This document shows, one piece after another, positions 7,533 through 14,876 of a stretch of 25,216 nt of DNA; within the stretch, counting starts at the first letter, position 1, and each line of letters starts with the position of its first letter. The DNA is from CAZVBV01 sp964513975. GTDB lineage: Bacteria > Patescibacteriota > Gracilibacteria > UBA4473. A program made the translations under genes and the position numbers. Location of the stretch: positions 1 to 25,216 of the forward strand of contig CAZEON010000009.1 in the NCBI GenBank assembly GCA_964513975.1, read 5' to 3'. Below the pieces are notes generated by a model. It saw nothing but the letters and a program-made list of their open reading frames with translations, was not told the DNA's origin and did not search any database.

Positions 7533-7946
7533 ATGCCAACAATTAATCAACTCATTCGAAAACCAAGAAAAGACAAGGCTGTAAAGTCTAAGTCTCCTGC
7601 GTTGCAATCAACATTCAATACGCTCAAGAATAAAACAGTGAAGCTTTCGTCTCCACAGAAACGAGGAGTGTGTGTGAAAGTAACAACAATGACTCCAAAG
7701 AAACCAAATTCCGCGTTGCGAAAAATCGCACGTGTGCGTTTGACCAATGGGTACGAAGTAAACGCGTACATCATGGGAGAAGGACACAACTTGCAAGAGC
7801 ACTCAGTTGTTCTTTTACGAGGAGGAAAGGTGAAAGATTTGATTGGAGTGCGATACCACATTGTCAGGGGAACACTTGATACTCAAGGAGTAACTGACCG
7901 AGGACAAGCTCGTTCTCGATACGGAACCAAAAAAGCTAAAAAATAA
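7533..7946 (+). CDS. rpsL: 30S ribosomal protein S12
   Basis: A 137-residue S12 with the near-universal core: PTINQLIRKPR, QKRGVC, TPKKPNSALRK and EGHNLQEHSVVLLRGGKVKDL. It has the Gram-positive-type insertion before QKRGVC (about residues 24-40), making it longer than the 124-residue E. coli protein. K56 and K101 correspond to E. coli K43 and K88 (streptomycin-related positions) and are conserved. The next such position, P91 in E. coli (mature P90) in KDLPGVRYH, is I104 here. S12 acts in decoding at the A site. It lies 18 nt after rpoC with no Shine-Dalgarno, so it probably belongs to the same operon. Confidence 0.98.
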   Translation: MPTINQLIRKPRKDKAVKSKSPALQSTFNTLKNKTVKLSSPQKRGVCVKVTTMTPKKPNSALRKIARVRLTNGYEVNAYIMGEGHNLQEHSVVLLRGGKVKDLIGVRYHIVRGTLDTQGVTDRGQARSRYGTKKAKK

Positions 7947-7955
7947 TTTAATACC

Positions 7956-8537
7956 ATGGCAGACACAAAAGTAGCGGCATCTGAAGTCGCCTCTCAAAAT
8001 TCAGACTCAGCACCGGCAAAAAAAGGAGAACCTGCGAAAGCTATTCCAGTAAAGGAAGAGAAAAAAAGCGGAGGAAAGACGGAAAAGAAAGTGAAACAAG
8101 CAAATCCGTTTTCTTTTACAGATCCTTTGCAAGTCAGAGTGGTGAATTCGATTATGAAACAAGGAAAAAAGACAACGGCTCAAAAAATATTGAAAGCAAC
8201 GTTTGATGAATTGCACCGATTAGGGGAAAAGGACGCATTGAAGACATTCAACACAGCCTTCCAAAACGCGACACCAACGGTTGAAGTAACTGCAAAACGA
8301 ATCGGAGGAGCGGTGTACCAAATCCCATCAGAAGTAAAGCCAAAACGACAAGCAAGCTTGGCTATTCGTTGGATTTTATCAGGAGCTCGTGCTCGGAAAG
8401 GACAACCTATGTACAAACGACTCGCACAAGAATTGCTCGATGCTTCAAAAGAAGCAGGATCAGCAGTGAACAAGAAGAAGGAAGCGCACAAGATGGCACA
8501 AGCCAATAAAGCGTTTGCTCACTTGGCACGGTACTAG
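7956..8537 (+). CDS. rpsG: 30S ribosomal protein S7 with N-terminal extension
   Basis: A 193-residue S7. The conserved body begins near residue 50 (NPFSFTDPLQVRVVNSIMKQGKKTTAQKIL). It contains ATPTVEVTAKRIGGAVYQIPSEVKPKRQASLAIRWIL and ends with KKKEAHKMAQANKAFAHLARY, all typical of S7, which nucleates assembly of the 30S head. The first 50 or so residues are a low-complexity stretch rich in Ala, Ser, Lys and Glu that replaces the usual short PRR-type N-terminus; family members are usually about 156 residues. The gene lies 9 nt after rpsL. In most bacteria fusA and tuf follow rpsG, but here the operon ends at a hairpin terminator. Confidence 0.97.
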   Translation: MADTKVAASEVASQNSDSAPAKKGEPAKAIPVKEEKKSGGKTEKKVKQANPFSFTDPLQVRVVNSIMKQGKKTTAQKILKATFDELHRLGEKDALKTFNTAFQNATPTVEVTAKRIGGAVYQIPSEVKPKRQASLAIRWILSGARARKGQPMYKRLAQELLDASKEAGSAVNKKKEAHKMAQANKAFAHLARY

Positions 8538-8542
8538 ACAGA

Positions 8543-8563
8543 AAAAGGAGCTACACTCCTTTT
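8543..8563. terminator. Bidirectional terminator between rpsG and a convergent gene
   Basis: AAAAGGAG (8543-8550) pairs with CTCCTTTT (8556-8563) around a 5-nt loop, CTACA. T-runs follow the stem on both strands. The loop carries the TAG stop codon of the minus-strand gene (8551-8553), so one element would end both transcripts. Confidence 0.8.
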
Positions 8564-10488
8564 ATTGCATTATATTTGTTTACTTGTTTATCCGCGAGAT
8601 CTTCTTCTATTTTTTTTTGGTAAACAGCGCGATTGGTATAAACACCTGTTTTTTTGTTTTCATACATTTTATCTGCGATTGGGACAAAATCCTGATGAAC
8701 ACCGTTCCCGAGTTCCGTGAGCGCATTGGTTCGACCTTTCACTTTTGCAAGTGACATGTTTGTAGAAGCTCCGGTTGAGGCAACGTAAACATAACCGTCT
8801 TTTTCCCACGTTTGTCCATTTGCCTTGTCATGCCAAGTAAGAAAATCTTCGTTTCTTAGTCCAGTAATTTTATCAGAAGAAAATTGGTCATTTTTAGAAA
8901 AGACCAATTGTTCTTGTTCAATAGCAGTTTTTATTCGCTCACCGTTTTTCTTCCCAAGAATTTTCTCTTTTAGTTTCGCAATAAGACCCGAGGCCTTTTC
9001 AAAATTCCCTCTCCCCGCCTGTCGTTCTGCTCGATTCGCAAGATGGCTGTCGAGAAGTTTTTCAGGGATTTGTTCTTTCTCCGTCAAATAATCTGTTTCC
9101 TCGGGAGTTTGAGAATTTTCTTGTTCCTTCACATCTGTTTCCTGAGCAATAGCAGCCCCCCCCTCTAAAATAGTGGGATCTACCTTTTTTGTGCCCACAA
9201 CCTGAACATTCTGAGTTTTTCTCTCAAGATTAGCCAAGGTTTCTCCTTGTCGATCTCTCCACAGAGCCAATGTGGCATCTGTTTTTGAGCCTTTTAGTCC
9301 ATCTTCATTAAGAGAGCCTTCATACTGTCTGTTTATAAACTGTTGATACTTCAAAACCCCTTCAAGAACCTGGAAGTCTTTTCCAACAGGACTATCGATT
9401 TTCGTTGTTAAATCTGCGTCAGTTATTTCCATTGTTCCTCGCTCGTCTTCCGTGAGCGTTTTCAAAAATGCTTTCCCCGGGATATTATAAGCAGTATCAA
9501 CATTGTCTTGTCGTGCTTGCTGGAGTTCTTCAGCAGTTGGTTCTGGGACAACAATTTCTTCTTTAACCTTCTCCGTTTCAGTGGCTTCTTTATCCTCCTT
9601 TCCATTACCTACGACTTTCGTGGCATCGTTGTCCTCATCGCCACTCCCTTCAGGGATGTCGTCTTCCCCCTTCCCATCTTTTTCGATCACAACCGTTTCG
9701 TCATTCTCTCCATTTCCAACAACCTGCTCTTCAACAGGTTTTGGATCAGGGAAATTAACATTGTTATTGGTGCAAAATGCTAAGGCAGCAACATGCTCAT
9801 CAAGGCTCGATTCCAGCGAATCAAGAAACTCTTTCTGTTGCTCCTTGTTGGCAATTTTTACTCCTGCACTATTTTCAAGAGAGCCAACATTGTCCAGAGA
9901 AAAAAGAGTCAGGTTCCCCACATCCATCTTCTGAATACAAAGAGCCCCTCGTGAAACTTTGAAGTCCTGGACATTAAACACAGTCCAGTTAATATTCCCT
10001 TTATTTTGTTGTAGTTTATCTACAATTTGTCGCAAGGCCATAAGTGTAAATTCTCCATGATCGGGGTCTGACATAAAAAGAGCCGCTTCCGTCTCTAAAT
10101 TAAGAGTTCCCTCCCAACTTTCGAACTCGGTATCATCCAAACCTTTCTCGAGACCCTCTTTGCTTGTGTCATAACTTATCACACGATTCTTTAATGAGTC
10201 CCGGAGAGCAGAAACAACAAGCTCCTTTTCTTTTGGGTCGCTATAATTCCTTACAATCGCATTAAGATCATCAGCCCTTTTGGAGGCCTCTGTGTTGATG
10301 TCCTCCTCCTTCCGGTTTACCAACTTCTCCCCTGTAACCCCCTCATTCTCTAGGTCTACCGTCAGTATCTCTTGTTTTTTCGAGAGACCTTCTAAGTCCT
10401 CGGCTGAAAAAGGATCAGGAGATGGTCCTCCCTCCTGAAATAGAAAGCGAGAAGCACTTTTCCGTGGCCGGTGGAATAAAATTTTCAT
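8551..10488 (-). CDS. Unrecognised 645-residue acidic protein with a possible peptidoglycan-binding-like segment
   Basis: I do not recognise this protein. It is hydrophilic and acidic, with no signal peptide or membrane segment. Residues 1-245 look globular. About 248-322 is a Glu/Asp-rich low-complexity linker in which a VVGNG motif appears twice. About 368-415 contains VLKYQQFINRQY...LNEDGLKGSKTDATLALW, which resembles the V-x-x-L-Q...DG-x-x-G-x-x-T pattern of peptidoglycan-binding domain 1. That resemblance is weak and would be odd in a protein without an export signal. The C-terminal part (about 480-645) is charged. It contains a G8 homopolymer (C8 near 9156-9163 on the plus strand). The start ATG overlaps the stop of the upstream 114-residue gene (TAATG), so the pair are coupled. 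It converges on rpsG and shares its terminator. Confidence 0.7.
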   Translation of the reverse strand: MKILFHRPRKSASRFLFQEGGPSPDPFSAEDLEGLSKKQEILTVDLENEGVTGEKLVNRKEEDINTEASKRADDLNAIVRNYSDPKEKELVVSALRDSLKNRVISYDTSKEGLEKGLDDTEFESWEGTLNLETEAALFMSDPDHGEFTLMALRQIVDKLQQNKGNINWTVFNVQDFKVSRGALCIQKMDVGNLTLFSLDNVGSLENSAGVKIANKEQQKEFLDSLESSLDEHVAALAFCTNNNVNFPDPKPVEEQVVGNGENDETVVIEKDGKGEDDIPEGSGDEDNDATKVVGNGKEDKEATETEKVKEEIVVPEPTAEELQQARQDNVDTAYNIPGKAFLKTLTEDERGTMEITDADLTTKIDSPVGKDFQVLEGVLKYQQFINRQYEGSLNEDGLKGSKTDATLALWRDRQGETLANLERKTQNVQVVGTKKVDPTILEGGAAIAQETDVKEQENSQTPEETDYLTEKEQIPEKLLDSHLANRAERQAGRGNFEKASGLIAKLKEKILGKKNGERIKTAIEQEQLVFSKNDQFSSDKITGLRNEDFLTWHDKANGQTWEKDGYVYVASTGASTNMSLAKVKGRTNALTELGNGVHQDFVPIADKMYENKKTGVYTNRAVYQKKIEEDLADKQVNKYNAIKGV

Positions 10489-10832
10489 TATTTATTGGTT
10501 GGGATAATTTCAGCAATCTCTTTTTCAAGGGCTGAAAGAATTGCTTGATCGGTCTCTATGGAAGAAGCCTCTTTTCGGACGAGGGCGTCTTTTTGCCCTC
10601 CTCGAACAATTTGTTGGAACTCTTCCCAAAACCCAGGACGATCTTTCAGGGTCTTTACGAGAAGGTCATGCTGGTGTTGATCGGCGGCCTCGAAAGACTT
10701 AAAAAGTCGCTCAAGACTTTCTTGAGGGATGGTTTCAAGTTTTTCAAGAAGATCGGTTCTCTTTTGAGATTCGAGAAACACAGAACGAGAAATCCATTGA
10801 CGAAGCGTTGGTAGATTGGAAAATTGATTCAT
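10488..10832 (-). CDS. Unrecognised 114-residue helical protein
   Basis: A small, probably all-helical soluble protein with no Cys, signal peptide or membrane segment. It is rich in Leu, Glu and Gln (LLEKLETIPQESLERLFKSFEAADQHQHDLLVKTL). No family was recognised. It is the first gene of a two-gene unit and its stop overlaps the start of the 645-residue gene by 1 nt, suggesting equimolar production and a joint function. A promoter candidate lies just upstream. Confidence 0.65.
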   Translation of the reverse strand: MNQFSNLPTLRQWISRSVFLESQKRTDLLEKLETIPQESLERLFKSFEAADQHQHDLLVKTLKDRPGFWEEFQQIVRGGQKDALVRKEASSIETDQAILSALEKEIAEIIPTNK

Positions 10833-10853
10833 TTTTTTTGAGTAAATCAGAAC

Positions 10854-10882
10854 ATCTTACCACGAAAATCCCCTAAAAGCAA
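10854..10882 (-). promoter_or_regulatory. Candidate promoter of the 114/645-residue gene pair
   Basis: On the minus strand TTGCTT (10882-10877) and TAAGAT (10859-10854) are 17 nt apart, with the -10 ending 21 nt before the ATG. The hexamers are modest matches. A 10-bp direct repeat ACCACGAAAA occurs at 10859-10868 (adjoining the -10) and again at 10909-10918. Confidence 0.35.
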
Positions 10883-10919
10883 CATTTTTAGAAGAGCGAT
10901 TTCTTGGAACCACGAAAAA

Positions 10920-13115
10920 CTATTTCTTTCCGAAGAGAACTTGTAAGATTCCTCGTCCCCACGAGGCGTTTTGTCGAGGATCGAGCCAGATGATTTCTTT
11001 GGCTTTTGGGAAGGTCGAAAGTCTTCGAGAAAGATTGGCCGTTACTTGAGGGACGGTCCATGCGTCCCATGTGCCAATATTTGAAGCATCAAGCATTGTT
11101 TTGAGTGCGTCGAACAACGGATGAGGAGGGGAGAACGGAAACTTCAGCACTACTATTTTTGTGAATGGTTCTTTTGTCAGATCGGGAGCGATAAATTTTT
11201 GCGCAAAAAATACTTTTGATTTATTTTGTTTAATAAATTGAAACACTTTCCCTAAGCCCCCAGAGGCGCTTTCCCCGATGAGCTTAAAATCTTTTGAAGT
11301 GGTGTGTTCCGACACTTCAGAAAATATTTTTTTGAGTGTTTCTTGACTGGAGATGTTTACGAGTAAATTATGGTTTTCATCGATATCATCAAGAAGTTTT
11401 TCAATTTTTCCCGCACAAAAACTATTGAACTCAGGCGAGTTTGCCGATTCGAGTTTGGTAGGAATCGTTAGTTCTTTGTCGAGCAACAGGACATCAATTT
11501 TGAATTGTTGGTCTTTGTCACGTGCTAGAAAGATTCGCGCAAAGTTGTTTGTTCGCAACTGCGGATGACGATAGAGAAAAAGGGCGGGAGCGGATTGTAA
11601 CCCCTTCTTCATATCATGCCAGCTGTCCGGATGCCAAAGCCCGAAGGACAGGTTCCCCGATTGAGGGAAATAACTCACCCATCGTTCAAGCCCTGCTTCT
11701 GGATTTTCAAGAGCTAAAGCCAAGGGTTCAAAATCAGGAGACAGTTCACGAAGACCTTCAGAAAATGTCGAGAATTTTGTTCGTGAAGGGAGGAGCACTT
11801 TTTGGGGGAAGGTCGAGAGACCGTGTTGGAGCGTCGGTTCGATAATATCTTTACAAACCCCCGTCACTAAAAATTGGGCTCGGACACTTGTCATCTCATC
11901 GTGGAGAGCGGAGAAAAGAGAAAAGTTTTGCGAAGGGGCAAAGAGGAGTTTTTCAGCAAAGACCTCTGTTTCATCTACTAACAAAACTCGGTTCGCCAAG
12001 CAGTCCGTGTGTCGGAATCGAAAATACGCATCGGGAGTGAGAGAAACAATTTTTTCCTTGGCTCGTTCAGCGAGAATATCTCGAAACACAGGATGTTCTT
12101 CGTTTGGGACCAAAACATTCGTCCACAAATTTCGTTCGTCAGCGAAGAGGTTATACTTATCAACGCCTCGGAATTGCAATGAGTGTCGTAGGAAACATTT
12201 TACAATGAATGCGGTTTCAGAGTTATTAAATTCTTTCTTGCTCTCAATAAATTTTTCAAACTGGTCAGGCGCAAACAAAACTTCGGGTGTTGGGAATTGC
12301 ATGACGCCAGGAAAGAAGTCGAGTTTCGGCGAGATAATGAGCGAAGGTTTGTCTAATTTCTGTGCGACAGCGTGAAGGAATTCACTTGAAGGGACGGATT
12401 CTCCTTGCTGTACAAACAGTGTTTCCCCTTCTTTGTTTGCATCAAACGAAGCCCAGAAGTCTTCAGGGACTGGGAAGTCGGCAAGTTTTTTAGCTTCCTT
12501 TTTGGCCAGCGCAAAAGAAGCATTTCCCTTGGTCGGGAGAAAAAGATCTTTTGCCGCCCACTTGGTTTTGGTTTCGAGAAACGATTTCACCTGTTCAAAA
12601 AATCCAGTCGGCAGTTCTGCAATCTTTTCTTTCAAAAACACAAAGAGCTCAGCAGACGCTTCTACGTCAGACATCGCTCGGTGAGCGGAGTGATGAGCGA
12701 ACCCATATTTTTCTGCCAAGATTTCAAGCGCATAACTTTCTTCCTCGAGCAGGGCAATTCGCGCCAACTCATGTGTGTCGATACGCTGGTTTTTCGAAAC
12801 ATCGATGCCGTTCTCGATGAGAAATCGAATATCAAAATCAATATTGTGTCCCACGATCACTGCATCACCGATAAGGTTGGTTGCTTTTGTGATAATTGAA
12901 GAAAGCTCAACTCCCTTTGTTTGCACCTCTTCGGGAGTGATTCCTGTGAGATGGGTCACGTATGGGATGAGTGGAGTCTTTGTAGGGATAACCACCTCGT
13001 CCATGAGTTCGTCCTTCGTTCCATCTTCATCTTGTAAGAAAAATGATATCTCAAGAATCGAATCTTTTTCGTGATCCAAGCCCGTTGTTTCGAGGTCTAA
13101 AAAGCAGTATTTCAT
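10920..13115 (-). CDS. DEDDh exonuclease fused to degenerate DinG-like helicase region
   Basis: A 731-residue protein. Residues 1 to about 165 are a DnaQ/PolC-type 3'-5' exonuclease with all catalytic residues: D7 and E9 in FLDLETTG, D95 in GHNIDFDIRF, and H145 and D150 in HRAMSD. The remaining part is colinear with DinG (XPD-like) helicases. The C-terminus has KIVVLKFPFSPPHPLFDAL, then WTVPQVTANLSRRLS and IIWLDPRQNASWGRGILQVL, matching DinG motifs around the LPF-x-x-P and lDpR segments. A VDET near the middle sits where a DEAH box is expected. I see no Walker A GKT/GKS after the exonuclease domain, so ATP hydrolysis is doubtful. ATG at 13115 is chosen over an upstream TTG because MKYCFLDLETTG is the normal family start and it fits the promoter spacing. 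It is divergent from rbfA. Confidence 0.8.
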   Translation of the reverse strand: MKYCFLDLETTGLDHEKDSILEISFFLQDEDGTKDELMDEVVIPTKTPLIPYVTHLTGITPEEVQTKGVELSSIITKATNLIGDAVIVGHNIDFDIRFLIENGIDVSKNQRIDTHELARIALLEEESYALEILAEKYGFAHHSAHRAMSDVEASAELFVFLKEKIAELPTGFFEQVKSFLETKTKWAAKDLFLPTKGNASFALAKKEAKKLADFPVPEDFWASFDANKEGETLFVQQGESVPSSEFLHAVAQKLDKPSLIISPKLDFFPGVMQFPTPEVLFAPDQFEKFIESKKEFNNSETAFIVKCFLRHSLQFRGVDKYNLFADERNLWTNVLVPNEEHPVFRDILAERAKEKIVSLTPDAYFRFRHTDCLANRVLLVDETEVFAEKLLFAPSQNFSLFSALHDEMTSVRAQFLVTGVCKDIIEPTLQHGLSTFPQKVLLPSRTKFSTFSEGLRELSPDFEPLALALENPEAGLERWVSYFPQSGNLSFGLWHPDSWHDMKKGLQSAPALFLYRHPQLRTNNFARIFLARDKDQQFKIDVLLLDKELTIPTKLESANSPEFNSFCAGKIEKLLDDIDENHNLLVNISSQETLKKIFSEVSEHTTSKDFKLIGESASGGLGKVFQFIKQNKSKVFFAQKFIAPDLTKEPFTKIVVLKFPFSPPHPLFDALKTMLDASNIGTWDAWTVPQVTANLSRRLSTFPKAKEIIWLDPRQNASWGRGILQVLFGKK

Positions 13116-13122
13116 TGGTGGC

Positions 13123-13151
13123 AGTATCTCTAAAAACCCTTGATTTTTCAA
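13123..13151 (-). promoter_or_regulatory. Predicted leaderless promoter of the exonuclease/DinG-like gene
   Basis: On the minus strand TTGAAA (13151-13146) and GATACT (13128-13123) are 17 nt apart. The -10 ends 7 nt before ATG 13115, the same geometry as at the thyA-like gene and metG. This supports ATG 13115 as the start. Confidence 0.5.
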
Positions 13152-13165
13152 GGAAAATAGACACT

Positions 13166-13498
13166 ATGCGAGCGATGAAAATGTCGGAACGAAGTAAACG
13201 AGTGGCCAGCGTCTTGAAGGAAAAAATTCCTCCGTTTTTTCAGCAATTTCTTTCTCCCAACCAGGTTGGGTTTGTAACGGTGACTGAAATCGAAGTCGCA
13301 GGCGACCTTGGAATAGCCGATGTCTATGTGCGAAGTATCGGGGGGCCAAAAGGTTTTATCAAAGCGATTCAAAAAGTAGGACCGAAGATGGAATACGAAG
13401 TATCCCAACAGGTTCAGCTTCGACGACCGATGAAGCTTCGATTTAAGCTTGACAAATCGGCACAAGCAACAGGGAAAATAAGAGATTTATTATCATGA
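13166..13498 (+). CDS. rbfA: Ribosome-binding factor A
   Basis: A 110-residue KH-like protein with the RbfA pattern: an N-terminal SERSKRVASVLKEKI helix, then VGFVTVTEIEVAGDLGIADVYVRSIG (the strand-turn-strand core), and a C-terminal LRRPMKLRFKLDKS segment equivalent to the R-x-x-P-x-L-x-F end of the family. RbfA helps 16S rRNA maturation and 30S assembly. ATG 13166 has an AAGGA 11 nt upstream, one of the few Shine-Dalgarno-like sequences in the window. ATG 13175 is an alternative that would fit a leaderless start. Its TGA overlaps the ATG of rdgB (ATGA), giving a coupled pair. Confidence 0.88.
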   Translation: MRAMKMSERSKRVASVLKEKIPPFFQQFLSPNQVGFVTVTEIEVAGDLGIADVYVRSIGGPKGFIKAIQKVGPKMEYEVSQQVQLRRPMKLRFKLDKSAQATGKIRDLLS

Positions 13499-14094
13499 AA
13501 ATATTGCTTGCCACGGGAAACAAAGGGAAAAGGAATGAAATGGTCGAAGCTTTTCGTGTGCATGGACTGAGTGAAGATATTGAATTTGCATCACTCAAAG
13601 ACCTTGGACGAACAGAAGATCCAGAAGAAACAGGAACGACGTTTGAAGAAAACGCGCTCTTGAAGGCGAAGTTTTTTGCAGACCTTACGGGACTTCCTTC
13701 GATCGGAGAAGATTCAGGATTGGTTTTGGATGCGTGTCCAGAAAAGTTTGGCTTGCGGACACGTCGAGAGATAGGGGAGAAAGAAGATGGAGCATGGCTA
13801 GATGTGTTTCTAAAGCTCCTAGAAGGCGAGATAAACAGAAAGGCGACATTCTATTCATCCATGGCGTATTTCGACCCCACAACGCAAAAAACATACACCT
13901 GCCTCGGAAAGTGTTCAGGAGTTATTACAGAACAACCAGAAACAGATATGGAACCCGGAATTCCAGTTTCTGCGGTATTCATTCCCGACGGACATGATGT
14001 CGTGTATTCAGCTATGACAAAGGAAGCGAAAAACGCAGTGTCTCATCGTGGATGGTCGGCGCACGCGATGGCCGAGTTTCTTAAAACGCTTTAG
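13495..14094 (+). CDS. rdgB: XTP/dITP (non-canonical purine NTP) pyrophosphatase, RdgB/HAM1 family
   Basis: A 199-residue member of the HAM1/RdgB family. It begins with LLATGNKGKRNEMVEAF, the family's nucleotide-binding N-terminus (T/S-x-N-x-x-K). ETGTTFEENALLKAK and IGEDSGLVLDA follow (the ENA...K and D-S-G-L motifs that bind metal and substrate), and the protein ends with NAVSHRGWSAHAM, the SHR motif. The enzyme removes ITP, dITP and XTP from the pool, limiting mutagenic incorporation. The segment after DSGLVLDACP differs from the usual PGvySARyaG stretch (FGLRTRREIGEKED), so base recognition may be modified. Its end overlaps the convergent sodA by 4 nt (14091-14094). Confidence 0.9.
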   Translation: MKILLATGNKGKRNEMVEAFRVHGLSEDIEFASLKDLGRTEDPEETGTTFEENALLKAKFFADLTGLPSIGEDSGLVLDACPEKFGLRTRREIGEKEDGAWLDVFLKLLEGEINRKATFYSSMAYFDPTTQKTYTCLGKCSGVITEQPETDMEPGIPVSAVFIPDGHDVVYSAMTKEAKNAVSHRGWSAHAMAEFLKTL

Positions 14095-14684
14095 CGTTGA
14101 GCCGCTACAAAATCCCAATCAACCACATTCCAAAACGCATTGATATAATCAAGGCGTCTATTTTGATAGTTTAAATAGTACGCGTGTTCCCAGACATCAA
14201 GCGCGAGTAATCGCTTGTATCCAAGTGCGAGAGGAGAGTCTTGATTCGTGGTGCCAATGATTTCGAGCTTCTCGTCTTTTTCAACGAGCCATGCCCATCC
14301 ACTTCCGAATTGTCCGGTGGCCGCGGCAGTAAATTGTTTCTTGAATTGTTCAAATGAACCAAATGTATCGGTTATCGCCGTTGCTAATTCCCCTGTTGGC
14401 TTTCCTCCGCCATCGGGGCTTATACAGTTCCAAAAGAAAGAATGATTACAGACGCCTCCAACATTATCTTTTGTAGCGACACGAATGTCGGGAGGCAAGT
14501 CTTCAAGATGAGAGAGAATATCAGCAGTTGTTTTTTCTGCCCATTCGGTTTCCTTAAGTACAGCGTTGGCTTTGTTTACGTATCCTTGGTGATGTTTAGT
14601 GTGATGGATTTTCATTGTTTTCGCATCCATAGAAGGCTCAAGAGCAGAGTAATCATAATTCAGTGTTGGGAGTTGAAAGGTCAT
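14091..14684 (-). CDS. sodA: Superoxide dismutase, Mn type
   Basis: A 197-residue Fe/Mn SOD. Metal ligands are H27 (in HHTKHH), H81 (NHSFFW), D163 and H167 (LDVWEHAYYLNYQNRR). Residue choice favours manganese: Gly at 77 (VGGVCNH) and the outer-sphere Gln at 148 (TTNQDSPL), as in E. coli SodA rather than SodB. It is cytosolic, with no signal peptide. A longer open frame runs upstream to 14828, but the family start at ATG 14684 (MTFQLPTLNYDYSALEP) is clear. Presence of SOD implies exposure to oxygen or to reactive oxygen from a host or neighbours. It converges on rdgB with a 4-nt overlap and lies downstream of recA on the same strand. Confidence 0.95.
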   Translation of the reverse strand: MTFQLPTLNYDYSALEPSMDAKTMKIHHTKHHQGYVNKANAVLKETEWAEKTTADILSHLEDLPPDIRVATKDNVGGVCNHSFFWNCISPDGGGKPTGELATAITDTFGSFEQFKKQFTAAATGQFGSGWAWLVEKDEKLEIIGTTNQDSPLALGYKRLLALDVWEHAYYLNYQNRRLDYINAFWNVVDWDFVAAQR

Positions 14685-14692
14685 GGGGAGAA

Positions 14693-14727
14693 AGTTATTA
14701 GTTAATAGTTCAGAGTCTATAGTTTTT
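14693..14727 (-). repeat. Degenerate heptad tandem repeat in the sodA 5' region
   Basis: Five consecutive 7-nt units end in ACT on the sodA strand: AAAAACT, ATAGACT, CTGAACT, ATTAACT, AATAACT. They occupy 14727 down to 14693, finishing 8 nt before the ATG. The fixed part is ACT (AGT on the plus strand); the first four bases vary. It would be in the promoter or leader of sodA. Confidence 0.55.
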
Positions 14728-14876
14728 AGAAGTGTAATCGATTTCAGCACTAAGCGCTTACAAGAACGAGGATGATGGGAAAAATCTGAAATCCGAAATC
14801 GAAAATGTTTTTTCCAGTCCCCACCCAAGTCGAGCGAGGACTTTGTATTCTATGAAATTATTTCGTCAGCACAATG
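14728..14876. other. recA-sodA intergenic spacer
   Basis: There is no gene here. The spacer holds a perfect 10-bp palindrome TAAGCGCTTA (14751-14760) and a cluster of GAAATC-like direct repeats near 14787-14805. TTATTTCGTCAGC (14858-14870) also occurs in the hairpin after the ABC transporter gene. No clear intrinsic terminator for recA was seen. Confidence 0.4.

Noticed and set aside
9503..9934. Ser/Pro-rich frame opposite the 645-residue gene
   Set aside because: It is the antisense reading of the Glu/Asp-rich linker; the composition mirrors the sense strand.
13496..13498. Recoded UGA (code 25) as in Gracilibacteria
   Set aside because: TGA ends rbfA, the ABC transporter and the 4-TM protein at the expected family lengths, so standard code 11 applies.
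14685..14828. N-terminal extension of SodA in an open frame
   Set aside because: The extra 48 residues have no SOD homology and read through the heptad repeats; the family start is at 14684.
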